A stretch of DNA of 64,000 bases, from assembly GCA_016584305.1 (NCBI GenBank), contig JACEEZ010023736.1, positions 102,438-166,437 of the forward strand, in the 5' to 3' direction. The DNA is from Chionoecetes opilio. Its lineage: Eukaryota > Arthropoda > Malacostraca > Decapoda > Majidae. The notes below the pieces were generated by a model that was not told where the DNA came from, did no database searches, and saw only the letters and a list, made by a program, of their open reading frames with translations. Numbering within the stretch: the stretch's first letter is position 1; every line of letters starts with the position of its first letter. The translations under genes were made by a program, and so were the position numbers. This document shows positions 32,769 through 43,448 of the stretch, one piece after another.

Positions 32769-33044
32769 GCCCGGTTCCCACCTTCCCGCTTGTACGGCCG
32801 TCTTACAACAACACCGCTCAACAATGACGTCACCATCATCACCGCTTGAGTGGTATTAGTGGTAACTGGGCACAGGTGGCAACTCCGCTCGAGCGGACAC
32901 CGCCGAGCGGGAGAGATGACTTGAATTTAACTTTGTACGGTGGCCGTACAGCGGTACGGCGGTGCGGTAGACTTTGTTGTGACGTCATTGTGACGTCTTT
33001 GTTGTTGTATGGCGGCCGTACAAGCGGGAAGGTGGGAACCGGGC
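32769..33044. mobile_element. TTAA-flanked palindromic MITE C, copy 2
   Basis: GCCCGGTTCCCACCTTCCCG at the left and its inverse at the right; left flank TTAA (32765-32768), right flank TTTA (33045-33048), a one-base change. The interior matches copy 1 in reverse. It contains AATGACGTCACC, TTGTGACGTCATTG and TGTGACGTC. It sits just upstream of the mariner-like pseudogene. Confidence 0.85.
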
Positions 33045-33051
33045 TTTACAG

Positions 33052-34114
33052 TAATACGTACTCATACAGTAACGTGGAGTATGCGGATATGGTGTTTATC
33101 TACGGGTTCTGCAATGGAAGTGCAAATGCTGCCGTACAGGAATACAGAAGAAGATACCCTAACAGAAAATGTCCCAATGTTCGAACATTTTACAGGGTAT
33201 TTCAACACCTTCGTGACAAAGGATCTTTCCCTGGAATGGGTGCAACAGCTGAAAGGATAGGGGAACATGGAAAGGTGAGGCAGATTCTTCATGCAGCGGA
33301 AAACAGCCCAGACATAAGCACAAGAAGAATTTCCCTCCGACTTGGAGTTTCTCACATGAAAGGATGGAGGGTGCTGAGAAAAGGTCTTCATCCATATTAT
33401 CTGCACAAGGTTCAACATCTTCAGGATGGAGATTCAGTGAGGCGATTGGAGTTTTGTAAATCGCTACAAGCAAATTCCCAGCTGTGGAAATATATTTTGT
33501 TCACCGATGAGGCCACATTTACCCGTGCCGGAATGCATAATGCTCATAATGAACATTGGTGATCAAAGGAGAATCCTCACTAGATGGTAGAAAGTAATTT
33601 CCAGCAAAGATTTTCTATTAATGTCTGGTGTGGCATGATTGGTGAGCACTTGATTGGCCCACACATCTTTCAAGATAGCATTAACGGGGATATTTATGCT
33701 AACTTTTTGATAGATCACCTCCCCTCACTCCTAGATGTTCCCCTGGGCACACGGCGCCGACTAGTATTTCAGCATGACGGGGCACCACCACACTTCAGTA
33801 AGCAAGTGAGGCAGCATCTTGACCAAGCATTTCCTGGACATAGATGGGGAGGATAGGCCGGGGAGGACCACACCCATGGCCTGCCAGATCACCAGACCTA
33901 ACACCACTGGATTTTTTATCTCTGGGGAGACATGAAATCACATGTATACAATAAGAAAAGTGACAACAAGCAAGAACTTCTGGAGAGAATAATGGCAGCT
34001 TCACAGCACATCAAGAACAAGCCAGAAATTCTAAGAAAAAGTGTTCATTCCATACTTCAGCGAGCGCAACTGTGTATTGAAGCTGATGGTGGCCACTTTG
34101 AACACTTGATGTGA
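33052..34114 (+). pseudogene. mariner/DUF4817-type transposase pseudogene
   Basis: The translation starts NVEYADMVFIYGFCNGSANA .. RRRYPNRKCPNVRTFYRVF, the DUF4817-type N-terminal DNA-binding region of an arthropod mariner relative. It continues through ISLRLGVSH and FTDEATFTR (first Asp), NVWCGMIGEHLIGPHIF, FQHDGAPPHFS (second Asp) and RSPDLTPLDF (third Asp, readable only in a shifted frame). It ends HFEHLM. Breaks are TGA at 33560, TAG at 33581, a shift near 33850 and a compensating one near 33915. All three catalytic positions are still recognisable, so decay is moderate. It lies between the 325-bp inverted arms. Confidence 0.85.
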
Positions 34115-34736
34115 TCATCACAACATTAAGGTAAGTCATGATGACAAGAGACAGTACGTAAGAGTAAGTAGATCGAGCTGCCGGGAGATTGCTGACATTC
34201 AGCTGTAGACGTTGCCACGTAGCATTTTACAGTATTAGTGTCAAATTTCAGCTATGCTGTCTTCATGTAATGCTTATCAGTAAATTTAATGAATCTTTGT
34301 CTCGTTATAAGATACTGCAATGCTCCCTAATTTGTAACAATCATAATTAAACTTATGTTCATAATTTCAGAGATGACCACGATCCGTAAATAATCCCCAT
34401 ATCCAGAACCCCATATCCAGAATAATACTCCACATTACCGTAAGCGTACAACACTGTCTACAGCTTATTTCTCTCAAATTGATACTAAATAAGTCATGAT
34501 TTTAACTCTCTCAAACTAAACACTGCCGCTAATCTGGGCGGGAGAAGGAGGGACACAGCTGATGTAGCCTCGCACGGCACCCATCCCTACCCACCTTGCC
34601 TCTCCCTCGCCGACATAATGCCAAGTAGCCCTTTACATTATTGCTTATGACAGCCCTGCTGTTCTCATGTACTGCTTATTTGGTAAATAACAGCCGTTTC
34701 TTAATATCGATTGTGTAGTTAAAACTTATAAGATAC

Positions 34737-36309
34737 CCCAGCTAACCATCACCGGCGGGCCGACGTAGGCCGTAGAGCGGCGAACGGCGGCCGCCGGCAG
34801 CAAATTTACCTCCGTCAGCCCTCCGAAGGCCCGCTGGTGTATTTTCAGACGGGATAATTTACTGTTGAAAATTAATGTACAGAATTTCAAGAATTGAATA
34901 TTTCTATGTGTAAACATTTTGAAGCAACAGTTATATGATTATCTTGCTATAGTATAACATCAGTAGTGACAAGCAGCAGAAACTTGACGTCAATCCTCCG
35001 GAGGCCCGCTGGGCGCTGGTACGTATTTGTAAGTGGGAAATATTCATTTCAAATTATATATATTAACACAGTAATATACATAGTATCTCAATATCGGTAC
35101 CATCACTATTATTAGGCCTGTTCAAGCTATTAAAAATTGTTATAAAAGTTTTTATAATAGTTTATAGAAATTATCATATATCAGTTTATTTCAAATATTT
35201 CCAGTTTAATCAGGAACACCGAGAGACACATAGAAATTAAGATGAGATACGTACATAGGAAGGAGTTTACATGGAAAAAGGTTATCAGTTTGTCTGTGTG
35301 TGTATCATATAAAAATAACACTTGATTAACCGCGGCGAAGATTATTACGGAATCACACAAGGTCATATTTTCCCTTATTTCAATAACTTCCAACATATTA
35401 TCAACACATATCAATACTCAACGGTACACCTAATATGGAATATGTAGATGATGGAGTTACCATATGAAGAATATCATGATTTAGAATAGAATATTATTTG
35501 AAATTTTTTCCCAGCTATCAATGCATTAAACTGCCAGACGTACGATAGCCATTACAAAGGGTTAAAAACCCACAAAAGGCCTAAATTGTCACCCTTAACC
35601 AGTCGATAACATAATGAGAACTTAGTTATAACATGTTTTCGCTCCTTCATTATATCGAAATAGACTGAATAATATAAATAATTGCAGTACGACACGTTTT
35701 TTTAGGAATTCCTTGACGGCGCCTGGCGCTGTGTCTGAGTGAAAATAATCAGTTAGTTGGAAAACGCACGAGTGGGTGGATGTTGTTATGTTGTTCGCCG
35801 CAACCTATATCCTTCTACATGGCTGTTCACGCCGTTCAGTGTTCCACGTACACCAGCATGTAAACTCAATAACGAAAATGTTTTTGTACTTATGAAATAA
35901 ACAATGTCCGTAGCAATTATGATCCTAGCAATCTCCTCTTCATGGTATTACTGGATAACGACACAGGAATATTTCTGGTTAAATTTTCTAAGCATATTGC
36001 ATTATATAGTAATGTTTTTATAAGTGTTGAACAGCCCATTAGTCTATTAATCGGCTAATGGGTTGTGCAACACCCCGTAAAACATTACTATATCTGCAAT
36101 ATACTTAGAAAGTATAACCATAAATATTCCTCAATCAGTTAATATAACAGCGGCAAATGGTCATATGCCCTACGGCGGGCCGCTGGGAGCGGCCCGCCGG
36201 TGAGGCCTCTGAGCAAATTCCCAGCGGCCCTACGTCGTACACTTCCGTCGGGCCGCCGATAAGACATACGGAGGGCCTCCGGAGGCCCTCCGTCTTTGTG
36301 TTTGCTGGG
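34737..36309. mobile_element. CCCAGC-ended element inserted in an inverted-repeat arm
   Basis: It starts CCCAGCTAACC and ends GTTTGCTGGG, with a 2-bp AC duplication (34735-34736 and 36310-36311) confirmed by the intact opposite arm. Both termini carry GC-rich words (CCGGCGGGCC, CCTCCGGAGG, GGCGGGCCGCTGGGAGC). The inside, about 35990-36130, forms a foldback (AGTAATGTTTT .. AAAACATTACT; AGCCCATTAG .. CTAATGGGTT). The rest is AT-rich with no coding frame. Superfamily is uncertain. Confidence 0.75.
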
Positions 36310-36444
36310 ACTGTAATTGTCCATAACTAGTAGAAATTATGATTAAATAATTCATAATTTCACCGGGGGACATACGCGCGAGTGCACATCTCATACCTCC
36401 TGCCAAGATAAAGAGACAGATAAAGAAAGATAAAGAGACACCTG

Positions 36445-36621
36445 TTAATCCACCTCGTACTCGGGCTCAAACATATAGGATCCCATGACAATCTGAGGTT
36501 CGTTTTCCTCATAGTATACGCGACCAGCGTCATTTCTTTCGGTGTCAGATTGAGCATCGTACTCTAAATCTGTCACAGCGACAGATTCACTGTCTGACAC
36601 CGAAGTACAATCGCTCATCAT
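36445..36621 (-). CDS. 58-aa acidic open frame inside the 5.66-kb element
   Basis: MMSDCTSVSDSESVAVTDLE continues with YDAQSDTERND and ends MGSYMFEPEYEVD. It is strongly acidic, and the SYMFEPE ending resembles the N-terminal exon of P2X7-intracellular-domain-like proteins often carried by invertebrate repeats (recollection, not verified). No following exon was identified. Codon usage is balanced compared with the surroundings. It may be a real first exon of a lost gene or a chance frame. Confidence 0.35.
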   Translation of the reverse strand: MMSDCTSVSDSESVAVTDLEYDAQSDTERNDAGRVYYEENEPQIVMGSYMFEPEYEVD

Positions 36622-36704
36622 AACATTTGCCGACAGGTGCCAGACAGAGTGTCTGCGGGCGTCCCTGTTCTGACGTCATCAATAACAGTCGTAGCCCTGT
36701 TGGA

Positions 36705-36895
36705 GGGAAGATTTTTTTTTTCGCGCGCTTTTTACAAAAGTCGTGTTTTTACGGAAATAAGGCCTGGAAATCAATTATTTTTGGTGGATTAGGTGTTTTG
36801 AATGTACATTCAACATAATTCGGCAAAAAAAAAAGGGTCTGGACGATTACTTTAATATCGCCAAAGACACTCTACGTTGTAGTGTCTTTGGTATC
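36705..36895. repeat. dispersed repeat with CGCGCTTTTTACAAA motif, copy 1
   Basis: CGCGCTTTTTACAAA .. GTCGTGTTTTTACGGAAATAAGG .. GGTGTTTTGAATGTACATTC .. GGTCTGGACGATTACTTTAA recurs at 56070-56210 and in part at 59020-59140. The final words appear inverted at 32003-32020. A 31-bp hairpin (CCAAAGACACT .. AGTGTCTTTGG) follows at 36852-36890. Confidence 0.65.
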
Positions 36896-38288
36896 GCTTT
36901 GTAGGTCGTCTGTCAAGCTCGTGCTGACGACCAGGGTCGTCCCTGACTTCCCGTGCCTGACCTGCAGGGTCAGGGGTCACGTCGCGCTACAGGGGCTAGG
37001 GGCTAGGGGCTGGCTTGTGTGTATTTGGCGCGCGAAAGATAAGTTTTCGCGCACTTTATTATGAAGTAGTATTGATAGTTTCATTTTTTCCTTGATATCA
37101 TCTACTAAATCAAACCCCACGTCTAACCTAACATAATCTGATTTAAACTAACAACCGTTTATGGCTAGCTAAAATGGAAAATTTTCGGTATTATATGTAT
37201 CGCCATTGGCATGGGAAATTTGGATTCAAATTAAGGATGAAAAGATCTGCACGATGATGTAAGTTAAATTTGTTAGTTTTTAGTGCCCAATATCGAAATT
37301 ATACCCATAATTGGGGTAATTTGGGAGAGGGTGGTGCTGGCTTCTGCGTTTATTTGAATTTGGCGCGCGAAATTCTCGTCAAGTCGGTAGATAAAGACCG
37401 AGCGATCGGTGTGTGATTTTTTTTGAAAACTTATTGCGATCATGACACCAGCCCCAGACCCAGACCCCTTCTCGTCAGATAAATGTGACGAGAAAACGCC
37501 AGTGTGAATCAGCCTTTAGTCCCCCAGTGTGTCTTGTCTGACCTAATGAGCGAACGCGCAGTTCTCGTCCACTATAACAGAGATCGCCGCGGCTACGAAT
37601 ACGGCAGGCCTCGGTACGGCCGGGCCAGCGCAGTGATCCAACTCCATAGATGCTAATTTCGGGCACGCGGGACTCGAACCTATCAGCGCATCAAGGTATA
37701 CCCTGGGTACGTCTCTGTATTATTCAGGAGGAGAACATTACGCTGAAAGGCTAATATGCGGCAATTTGTATTATCGTAACATTCTAGCGGTGTTGTGCTA
37801 AAATCGGCCCTATTTCAGAAATTGGCCGATTTTAGCTCAACACCGGCAAATATAGTTTTAAGGTTTAGGTTAAGTTATATTTAAGTTATGTTTAGGTTAG
37901 GTAAGGTTTATGATAGGTTTGTGTTAAGTTTTGTAGAGTTATTTAGGTTAAATAAACGTCCGCGGGACGATTTCCGAAAGGGGCCGATTTTAGCTCAACA
38001 GCGACATTTGAAGTAATTTATTTATCGGGCTCCCTGACAACTGAGAGCATGATGATTGGCTAGATAAGGCCGCGTCATGCGAGGCGCTGCTCTGTGATTG
38101 ATCAGCAGAATTTCCCCACACATTTCCCTAGAATATCCCTAATATTCCCCACCCAGAGGCCACCGATAACCGTACGGGAGTGTCTGCTCGGTACGAGCAT
38201 CTCCCTCAGCCCACCCTCGTAAGGTTATTGTAGCCATACACTCATAAGTTGTCCCTTACGAGGGATTTTCGAGCATCCCTGCCCAGGA

Positions 38289-38435
38289 CTTTACAAAAGC
38301 GCCTGAAGACGGGTAAGGCGCTCTTTTCGCCTTACCTCTAAGGCACTTCTCAGCATCTCCCCGTTCCCAAGCTGGAGGCAGCCATACATCATGGCTGGGA
38401 TAATTTGAATACAAATTTTTATACTATACACACTG
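38289..38435. other. short spacer after R2
   Basis: Contains CGCCTTACCTCTAAGGCACTT and AGCATCTCCCCG, weakly related inverted words of the R2 left flank. No gene. Confidence 0.35.
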
Positions 38436-38439
38436 AAGG

Positions 38440-38720
38440 ATTGAAGGAGCTGAGTACATGTGTACAGTGCTGAGAGTGAGGTGGTTTGGGCACGTTAAGA
38501 GGAGAGAAAGTGGTGAGGCATTGGGGAGGAGAGAGCTGTTAGAGTGGAAGTTCCAGGTCGCCGTCAACCGGGCAGGCCAAGGAAGACATGGAGGCAGTGT
38601 GTTGAAGAGGATTTGACAGCATTGGGCATTGAAGAGGTTGAGGCCACGGATAGAGATAGTTGCAGCGTATCATCGGCCGTCTAATCTCATAGAATATTAT
38701 GGGAAAAACTGACGTTACAC
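38440..38720 (+). pseudogene. LINE 3' fragment (RTE/Jockey-type C-terminus)
   Basis: The + strand reads LRVRWFGHVKRRESGEALGR RELLEWK, then in a shifted frame PGRRQPGRPRKTWRQCVEED LTALGIEEVEATDRD. This is the typical C-terminal zinc-knuckle-less tail of arthropod LINE proteins (WFGHVKR, GRPRKTW). It is broken by a frameshift near 38555 and lacks the reverse transcriptase core. Confidence 0.75.
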
Positions 38721-38723
38721 AGA

Positions 38724-38815
38724 AAGAAGATCCTATACATAAGAACATAAGAAAATAAGGAAGCTACAAGAGGCCGTGAGGCCTACACGTGGTAGTTCCT
38801 GTGTCCTATACACAC
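38724..38815 (+). repeat. short dispersed repeat (SINE-like)
   Basis: CATAAGAACATAAGAAAATA, AGGAAGCTACAAGAGGCCGT and GAGGCCTACACGTGGTAG form a text that I recall as a frequent repeat in decapod genomes. No A or B box is clear. Assignment by memory only. Confidence 0.45.
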
Positions 38816-38828
38816 TGCCTCCATGTCC

Positions 38829-39014
38829 CTAAGTTCTCCATGATGCACCAAGGGCTGGGTTCACATCTACCTTGAAGGTGAAGCCGCTGGGTGATTGTGT
38901 CTTGTTCAATTCACCAATTGTCTTCAATAAGGAGGCGTTTTCTTCTGTCTTGACCGGAGCTGCCTCAACACTTTCCACTGTCTTCATGAACTTCCTTTTG
39001 ATGCGTTGCTTCAC
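38829..39014 (-). CDS. unrecognised 61-codon open frame, possible terminal exon
   Basis: MKQRIKRKFMKTVESVEAAP .. KTIGELNKTQSPSGFTFKVD .. ASWRT then stop. It is preceded on the minus strand by a pyrimidine-rich tract and TGTTGACAG, a usable acceptor, so it could be a last exon. Composition is protein-like (K, E, V, T rich). No domain is recognised, and no upstream exon was found. Confidence 0.25.
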   Translation of the reverse strand: MKQRIKRKFMKTVESVEAAPVKTEENASLLKTIGELNKTQSPSGFTFKVDVNPALGASWRT

Positions 39015-39019
39015 ATGCT

Positions 39020-40300
39020 GTCAACAGAAGCAGGCTGATTACTGACTGCATACTCTACTGCCATGGTGCTCCCTCCCACTCCTGACACCTGAATCAGCAA
39101 CCCTGAGTGCAAAGATCTACTCGTGTACTTTGGCAGATGTTTTCTTCCCCATACCAAAGGATTCCCCCAAACACATGGCACTTGTCACAAAGCAGATTAT
39201 TCATAAACAATGAAAACAATTTGCTCATTCTAAACATACAAAACAATATCACAATCAGACTATAAAATTTTACAACACATGACAGATTCTTAGTCACCGC
39301 AGATTCCTCCACAACCAGACCCCAGTGCCAGTGGTTCACCCAAGAGGCTTTATACAGGTTAAGGTTCCACATCTCAGCGTTGCATCGCCTCCTTTAGATC
39401 ACACCAATCTCACTCCATCTGTCCCATGCCCGTCACACACTGGATGCTCAAACCCTTGTGACCCAACACTTTCTTGACCTAACCTCACCATCACGATCAT
39501 GGGTCTTCCCTTCCCCCTACAACCATCTACTCATTATTTCTTTGTTCTCTTGTTAATCATTCCCTCCTCTTCTCTCCATATGACATCAGCTCATAAAATA
39601 CACTTCAGAATGCGAAACAAGTCACACCGGCCCTGGTCACTCCGGCCTCTCAGAGGTTCAACCCAAGTCACTGCGGCCTCCCAGAGCTGAGTGTACATGC
39701 ATATACGTATGTATGCGTGTTCGAGGCCACGAAGTGAGTAAATTTTCAAAGTTAATCTAGATATTTAAAAAAAAATGTATGCTTCTTTACTTCATACATA
39801 TAACAAAAAAAATACGATAAAAATATTATAACCACTGGATTTGATCTAGGATTTATTTACGTACAATAAGTACAAATTGAACCCGTCTGTAATAACAGGG
39901 ATAAATAGTGGTATGCTCCTATCACAGGATTCGATACCTGGGATGTTTCTGATGAACTTATATGACCCAGTTTGTCTCGAAACTCGAAGGTTAAGCAACG
40001 ACCACTCACGACATGAGTAGTGACAAGGTTCCATGAGTACTCGCGCCAGATTCTTCCCGCGCCCGCTGAGTAGTCTGCGGTTAGGAACTTTGGCGCCAAA
40101 ATTGTCAACACCTTGTCATATTTGAAAACATTTAATGAAATAGATGTATTCCAAGTTATATTCGCGTTTCAACGTAGCAGTGTCTATATTTAGTTTCGTA
40201 AATCTTGCATTGATAGGTTTCCTTATTACTATACTACCGTAGATAACACTATATAGTCGCCACCTGCACTATAATGTCGTCAGGCGCCATATATTACGAA
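39020..40300. other. spacer, no gene recognised
   Basis: Mixed composition. A GGCC(GG)(A/T)GTCACTCCGGCC-like word at 39625-39650 is related, inverted, to the minisatellite at 40665-40762. Minus-strand frames 39094-39372 and 39857-40111 have no domain. Confidence 0.4.
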
Positions 40301-40308
40301 TTAACTTA

Positions 40309-40629
40309 GGCGGGGTTCACACTACACGTTTTTGCTGTCCGTGTCTACGTGAGAGTGGTGATCAGTGACGTCACAGTGACGTCGCCCCGCCACTCCCGCA
40401 GCTACGTAGAAAGAATTGGGAGCTCCGAATAATGTGAGCTAAGACGCACGTCTCCCAAGGTCAGTGACGTCATCACTGCTCCAGCAATGTGGTGGTCGCG
40501 GGGAGCCTGTGTTCAAATTACACCGGCAGGAAGTGACGTCACTGTGACGTACTGTGACTGTCTGCGAGTCACTGATGACAAGATGCACATAGACTACGTA
40601 CAGCAAAAACGTGAAGTGTGAACCGGGCC
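40309..40629. mobile_element. PIF/Harbinger-type MITE, intact copy
   Basis: Starts GGCGGGGTTCACACTACACG and ends, reverse-complemented, GGCCCGGTTCACACTTCACG. TTA lies at the left (40306-40308); the right flank is TAT, so the duplication is imperfect. Arms carry CAGTGACGTCACAGTGACGTC, AGTGACGTCATC and AAGTGACGTCAC. It serves as the uninterrupted reference for 29934-30810. Confidence 0.8.
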
Positions 40630-40659
40630 TATTATTATAACATCACTTCTGATTTGATT

Positions 40660-40762
40660 TTATTGGCGGCCGGAGTGACCAGGGTGGTAGGCCGGAGTGA
40701 CCAGGCCTCTAAGGGGACGGAGTGACGGAGGGCCGGAGAAACTAGGGGCCGGAGTGACTGTA
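40660..40762. repeat. GGCCGGAGTGACCAGG minisatellite
   Basis: Five or six imperfect units of GGCCGGAGTGACCAGG in about 100 bp between two Harbinger-type MITEs. Confidence 0.8.
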
Positions 40763-40765
40763 TAA

Positions 40766-40973
40766 GGCCCGGTTCACACTTTACGTATTTGCTGGACGTA
40801 GTCTACGTGCGTCTTGTCAACAGTGACTCACGGTACGTCACAGTGACGTCACTTCCTGCCTGTGTGCCTGTGTAACCAGGCTCCCCGCGACCACCACATT
40901 GCTGGAGCAGTGATGACGTCACTGACCTTGAGAGACGCGCGTCCCAGCTCACATTATTCGGAGCTCCCAATTC
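40766..40973. mobile_element. PIF/Harbinger-type MITE, truncated copy
   Basis: TAA then GGCCCGGTTCACACTTTACG. The sequence follows the other copies through GTGACGTCACTTCCTGCC, ACCACCACATTGCTGGAGCA and TGACGTCACTGACCTTGAG to CATTATTCGGAGCTCCCAAT and then stops. The right terminus is missing. Confidence 0.8.
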
Positions 40974-41007
40974 TTTACTTATTTACATTATTTACTTATA
41001 TATTTAG

Positions 41008-41395
41008 TTATCTGATAAATGAATTAGCACCATGTATAAATTAGCGTTAACTAAATAAATAACCTCATTAATCGGGAAAATTACCAGATTGATGATTTTA
41101 TTTATTTAGTTAACGGTAATTTATGCATGGGGGTAATTAATTTATCAGAAAACGAAATACATCAATGGAAAGCTAATAAAATTGCGCTTCTATTGATACC
41201 CTTTATGATAAAAGTTGACTCGCAAAGTTTTAAATGGCGAAGAGTTGAAGTGAATATTAAGTTCATGCATATTTCTTCAGAGTCTCGTAATGGCATTTCT
41301 TTAGCGTGTTTTACTGTTTTTTATTTGATAATATTATAGAACAAACATTTACGAAGATTACAGTATATCATATATACTGATAAACCAGTCTATAT
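41008..41395 (+). mobile_element. family A, copy 3, with AT-rich hairpin
   Basis: GATAAATGAATTAGCACCAT .. TAAATTAGCGTTAACTAAAT and its inverse TTAGTTAACGGTAATTTATG form the hairpin. The downstream text AATGGAAAGCTAATAAAATT .. CTTCTATTGATA .. AACAAACATTTACGAAGAT matches the other copies. Confidence 0.75.
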
Positions 41396-41400
41396 GATGC

Positions 41401-41546
<146 letters not shown>

Positions 41547-41694
41547 TCCGAGCGGCCCTCCGACTTCAGGGCAAGTTCAGGCCCATGTGCAACAGGCCGA
41601 TATTCCGTGCGCAGTCCAGGGGAGAGATGCTCGAAAGAGTTACGGGCCCGTAAGTATTACCCTAGGGGACTTTTTACCTCGTAGCGCCTCTTAA

Positions 41695-43448
41695 GCGGCT
41701 ATTACACGGGCACTATTCTGCTCAGTGAGCAGATTTCACTGAGCAGTTTTGAGGATTTTGCTCAACCAAAGCCTGTTTGATTGAGCAAAAAGGGAACTAA
41801 TTTGAAGCTATTTTTGCTCGTCATTTCAGTGAGCAAAAACGTTTTCTGTTATAAAGGACCGAAATTAGTGGATGACTATTATTTATTGCAAGATCATTTT
41901 CTTCTAAAACTCTCAAGAAGACATCTACATGCTGGACAGACGAGATGGAAAGCTTACTGATTGACTTAGTTCAGGCACATCCTACAATATGGAACATATA
42001 TAGCCCTTTATTTGTTAAAAAAAAACATTAAAAAAGAAAACATACACCCTCAATACCTAAGAAGCCTGACCTTCCAAGTCATTTATTTACGGTGATACAC
42101 AGGCGACAGGTGTGTTGCGAGGCCGTACAGGTGTGTAGTGACAGGTGTGGTGTATATGGTAAAGCGAGAGAGGCTAAGAGTGCAGTGTTAGCACCCGAGT
42201 GTGTGTGTCTGACCTAAAGAGCGAACGCGTAGTTCTCGTCCACTATAATGGCGTCAGCCCCGTACCGCCACGGCCACGGGTACGGCGCGGGCCACAGTGG
42301 TCCATAGAAGCTACTCTCGGGGATTACAGGAAGTTTAAATGAATAAAAAACCTTTGGCCTAATCAAAAAACCTTTCTTAATTAGGTATATTGAATTGAAA
42401 GTAGTTAGTTTCGTACACTGATTTTGAGTATTTTCGTACATACCTGGTGTCATTTCGTAACTCTAGTAGTCAAGTTCAACTCTGCACTGAGTGTACGAAA
42501 CGACTATGGTTTCATATAGACTACGAAACAACTCTTGGTAATAATGGACGAGAGTTTCGCGGTCGTTTTCAGAGACACCAACTATTTTTTCTTGGCCTAC
42601 AATAGGTGCTTGTTCTAATGGAGATAGTTTTATTTTGCGCAACACTCCCCCCCCCAAAAAAAAAAAAATTATAATAATAATGAAACCTAACCTAACCTTA
42701 TAGGTTTTAATGAAACCTAACCAAACCTTAAAGGTTTTAATGAAACCTAACCTAACCTTATAGGTTTTAATGAAACTTAACCTAACCTTAAAGGTTTTAA
42801 TGAAACCTAACCTAACCTTAAAGGTTTTAATGAAACCTAACCTAACCTTATAGGTTTTAATTAAACCTAACCTAACCTTAAAGGTTTTAATGAAACCTAA
42901 CCTAACCTTATAGGTTTTAATGAAACCTAACCTAACCTTAAAGGTTTTAATGAAACCTAACCTAACCTTATAGGTTTTAATGAAACTTGACCTAACCTTA
43001 AAGGTTTTAATGAAACCTAACCTAACCTTAAAGGTTTTAATGAAACCTAACCTAACCTTATAGGTTTTAATTAAACCTAACCTAACCTTAAAGGTTTTAA
43101 TGAAACCTAACCTAACCTTAAAGGTTTTAATGAAACCTAACCTAACCTTAAAGGTTTTAATTAAACCTAACCTAACCTTAAAGGTTTTAATTAAACCTAA
43201 CCTAACTTTAACCACAAAGTATACTTTTTTTTTTTTTTTTTTTTTTGCGCAAAATAAAGCTATCTCCATTACAACAAACACCGCTTATTAGGACGCACTA
43301 TGATAATTTGTATCATAACCGCACTCAGGTCTGTATACATTTTGCTCATCAAAACACAGATCACCGTGTAATAGTTTCGTTGAGCAGCTCAGTGAAATCT
43401 GCTCAGTGAAATCTGCTGTGAGCAGAAAAGTGCCCGTGTAATAGCGCC
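41695..43448. mobile_element. TTAA-flanked element inserted in R2 copy 2
   Basis: GCTATTACACGGGCAC words near both ends are inverted (41698-41713 left; GTGCCCGTGTAATAGC right), followed by CTGCTCA-rich subterminal repeats (GAGCAGATTTCACTGAGCAG and its inverse). TTAA flanks both sides (41691-41694 and 43449-43452). Inside are a third R2-like piece (about 42185-42320, GACCTAAAGAGCGAACGCG) and a foldback carrying a TTAGG-type minisatellite. No transposase gene is seen. Confidence 0.8.
42536..43290. repeat. foldback E relative with an expanded TTAGG-type 30-bp minisatellite
   Basis: The left flank GTAATAATGGACGAGAGTTTCG .. CTAATGGAGATAGTTTTATTTTGCGC and the right flank GCGCAAAATAAAGC .. CTCCATTA are inverted. 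Between them about 17 copies of a 30-bp unit (AACCTAACCTTA(A/T)AGGTTTTA + ATGAAACCT) run from 42685 to 43212. The minus-strand frame of KVRLGLIKTF repeats is a shadow of this array. Confidence 0.85.

Larger units (their letters stand above)
32415..36404. mobile_element. element with 325-bp inverted repeats carrying a mariner-like pseudogene
   Basis: The left arm is 32415-32739. The right arm is 34505-34736 plus 36312-36404, and the two pieces add to exactly 325 bp once the insertion 34737-36309 and one copy of its AC duplication are removed. Outer ends read GGCAGGAGGGATGAGATGTG and the inverse. Between the arms lie MITE C copy 2 and a broken transposase gene. This is nested inside the 5.66-kb element. 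Confidence 0.85.
31854..37515. mobile_element. 5.66-kb TIR transposon inserted in R2 copy 1
   Basis: Ends are AGGCTGATTCACACTGGCGT and its reverse complement, with inverted similarity for about 48 bp (to TTATCTGACGAGAAG). TTA flanks both ends (31851-31853 and 37516-37518), and the uninterrupted R2 copy has a single TTAG at that place, so this is a clean 3-bp duplication. TTCACAC ends and TTA suggest the PIF/Harbinger group. The inside is mostly a second, nested element (32415-36404). A 58-aa acidic frame lies at 36445-36621. Confidence 0.85.
31311..38288. mobile_element. R2 element, copy 1, split by a 5.66-kb insertion
   Basis: Left part 31311-31850 and right part 37519-38288 together match R2 copy 2 (41617-44716) in order, giving about 1.3 kb without insertions. 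Both ends carry GGGAGATGCTCRAA-type words in inverted orientation (GAGCATCTCCC, CGAGCATCCCTGCCCAGG). The interior includes GCCTTGATGC-type text around GGACTCGAACCTATCAGCGC, TAGGTTAGG runs and CGGCCGATTTTAGCTCAACA. There is no coding capacity. Superfamily unknown. Confidence 0.75.

Noticed and set aside
42463..43281. 272-codon minus-strand frame with KVRLGLIKTF repeats
   Set aside because: A 30-bp repeat read in phase; its ends are frame shadows of the foldback flanks.
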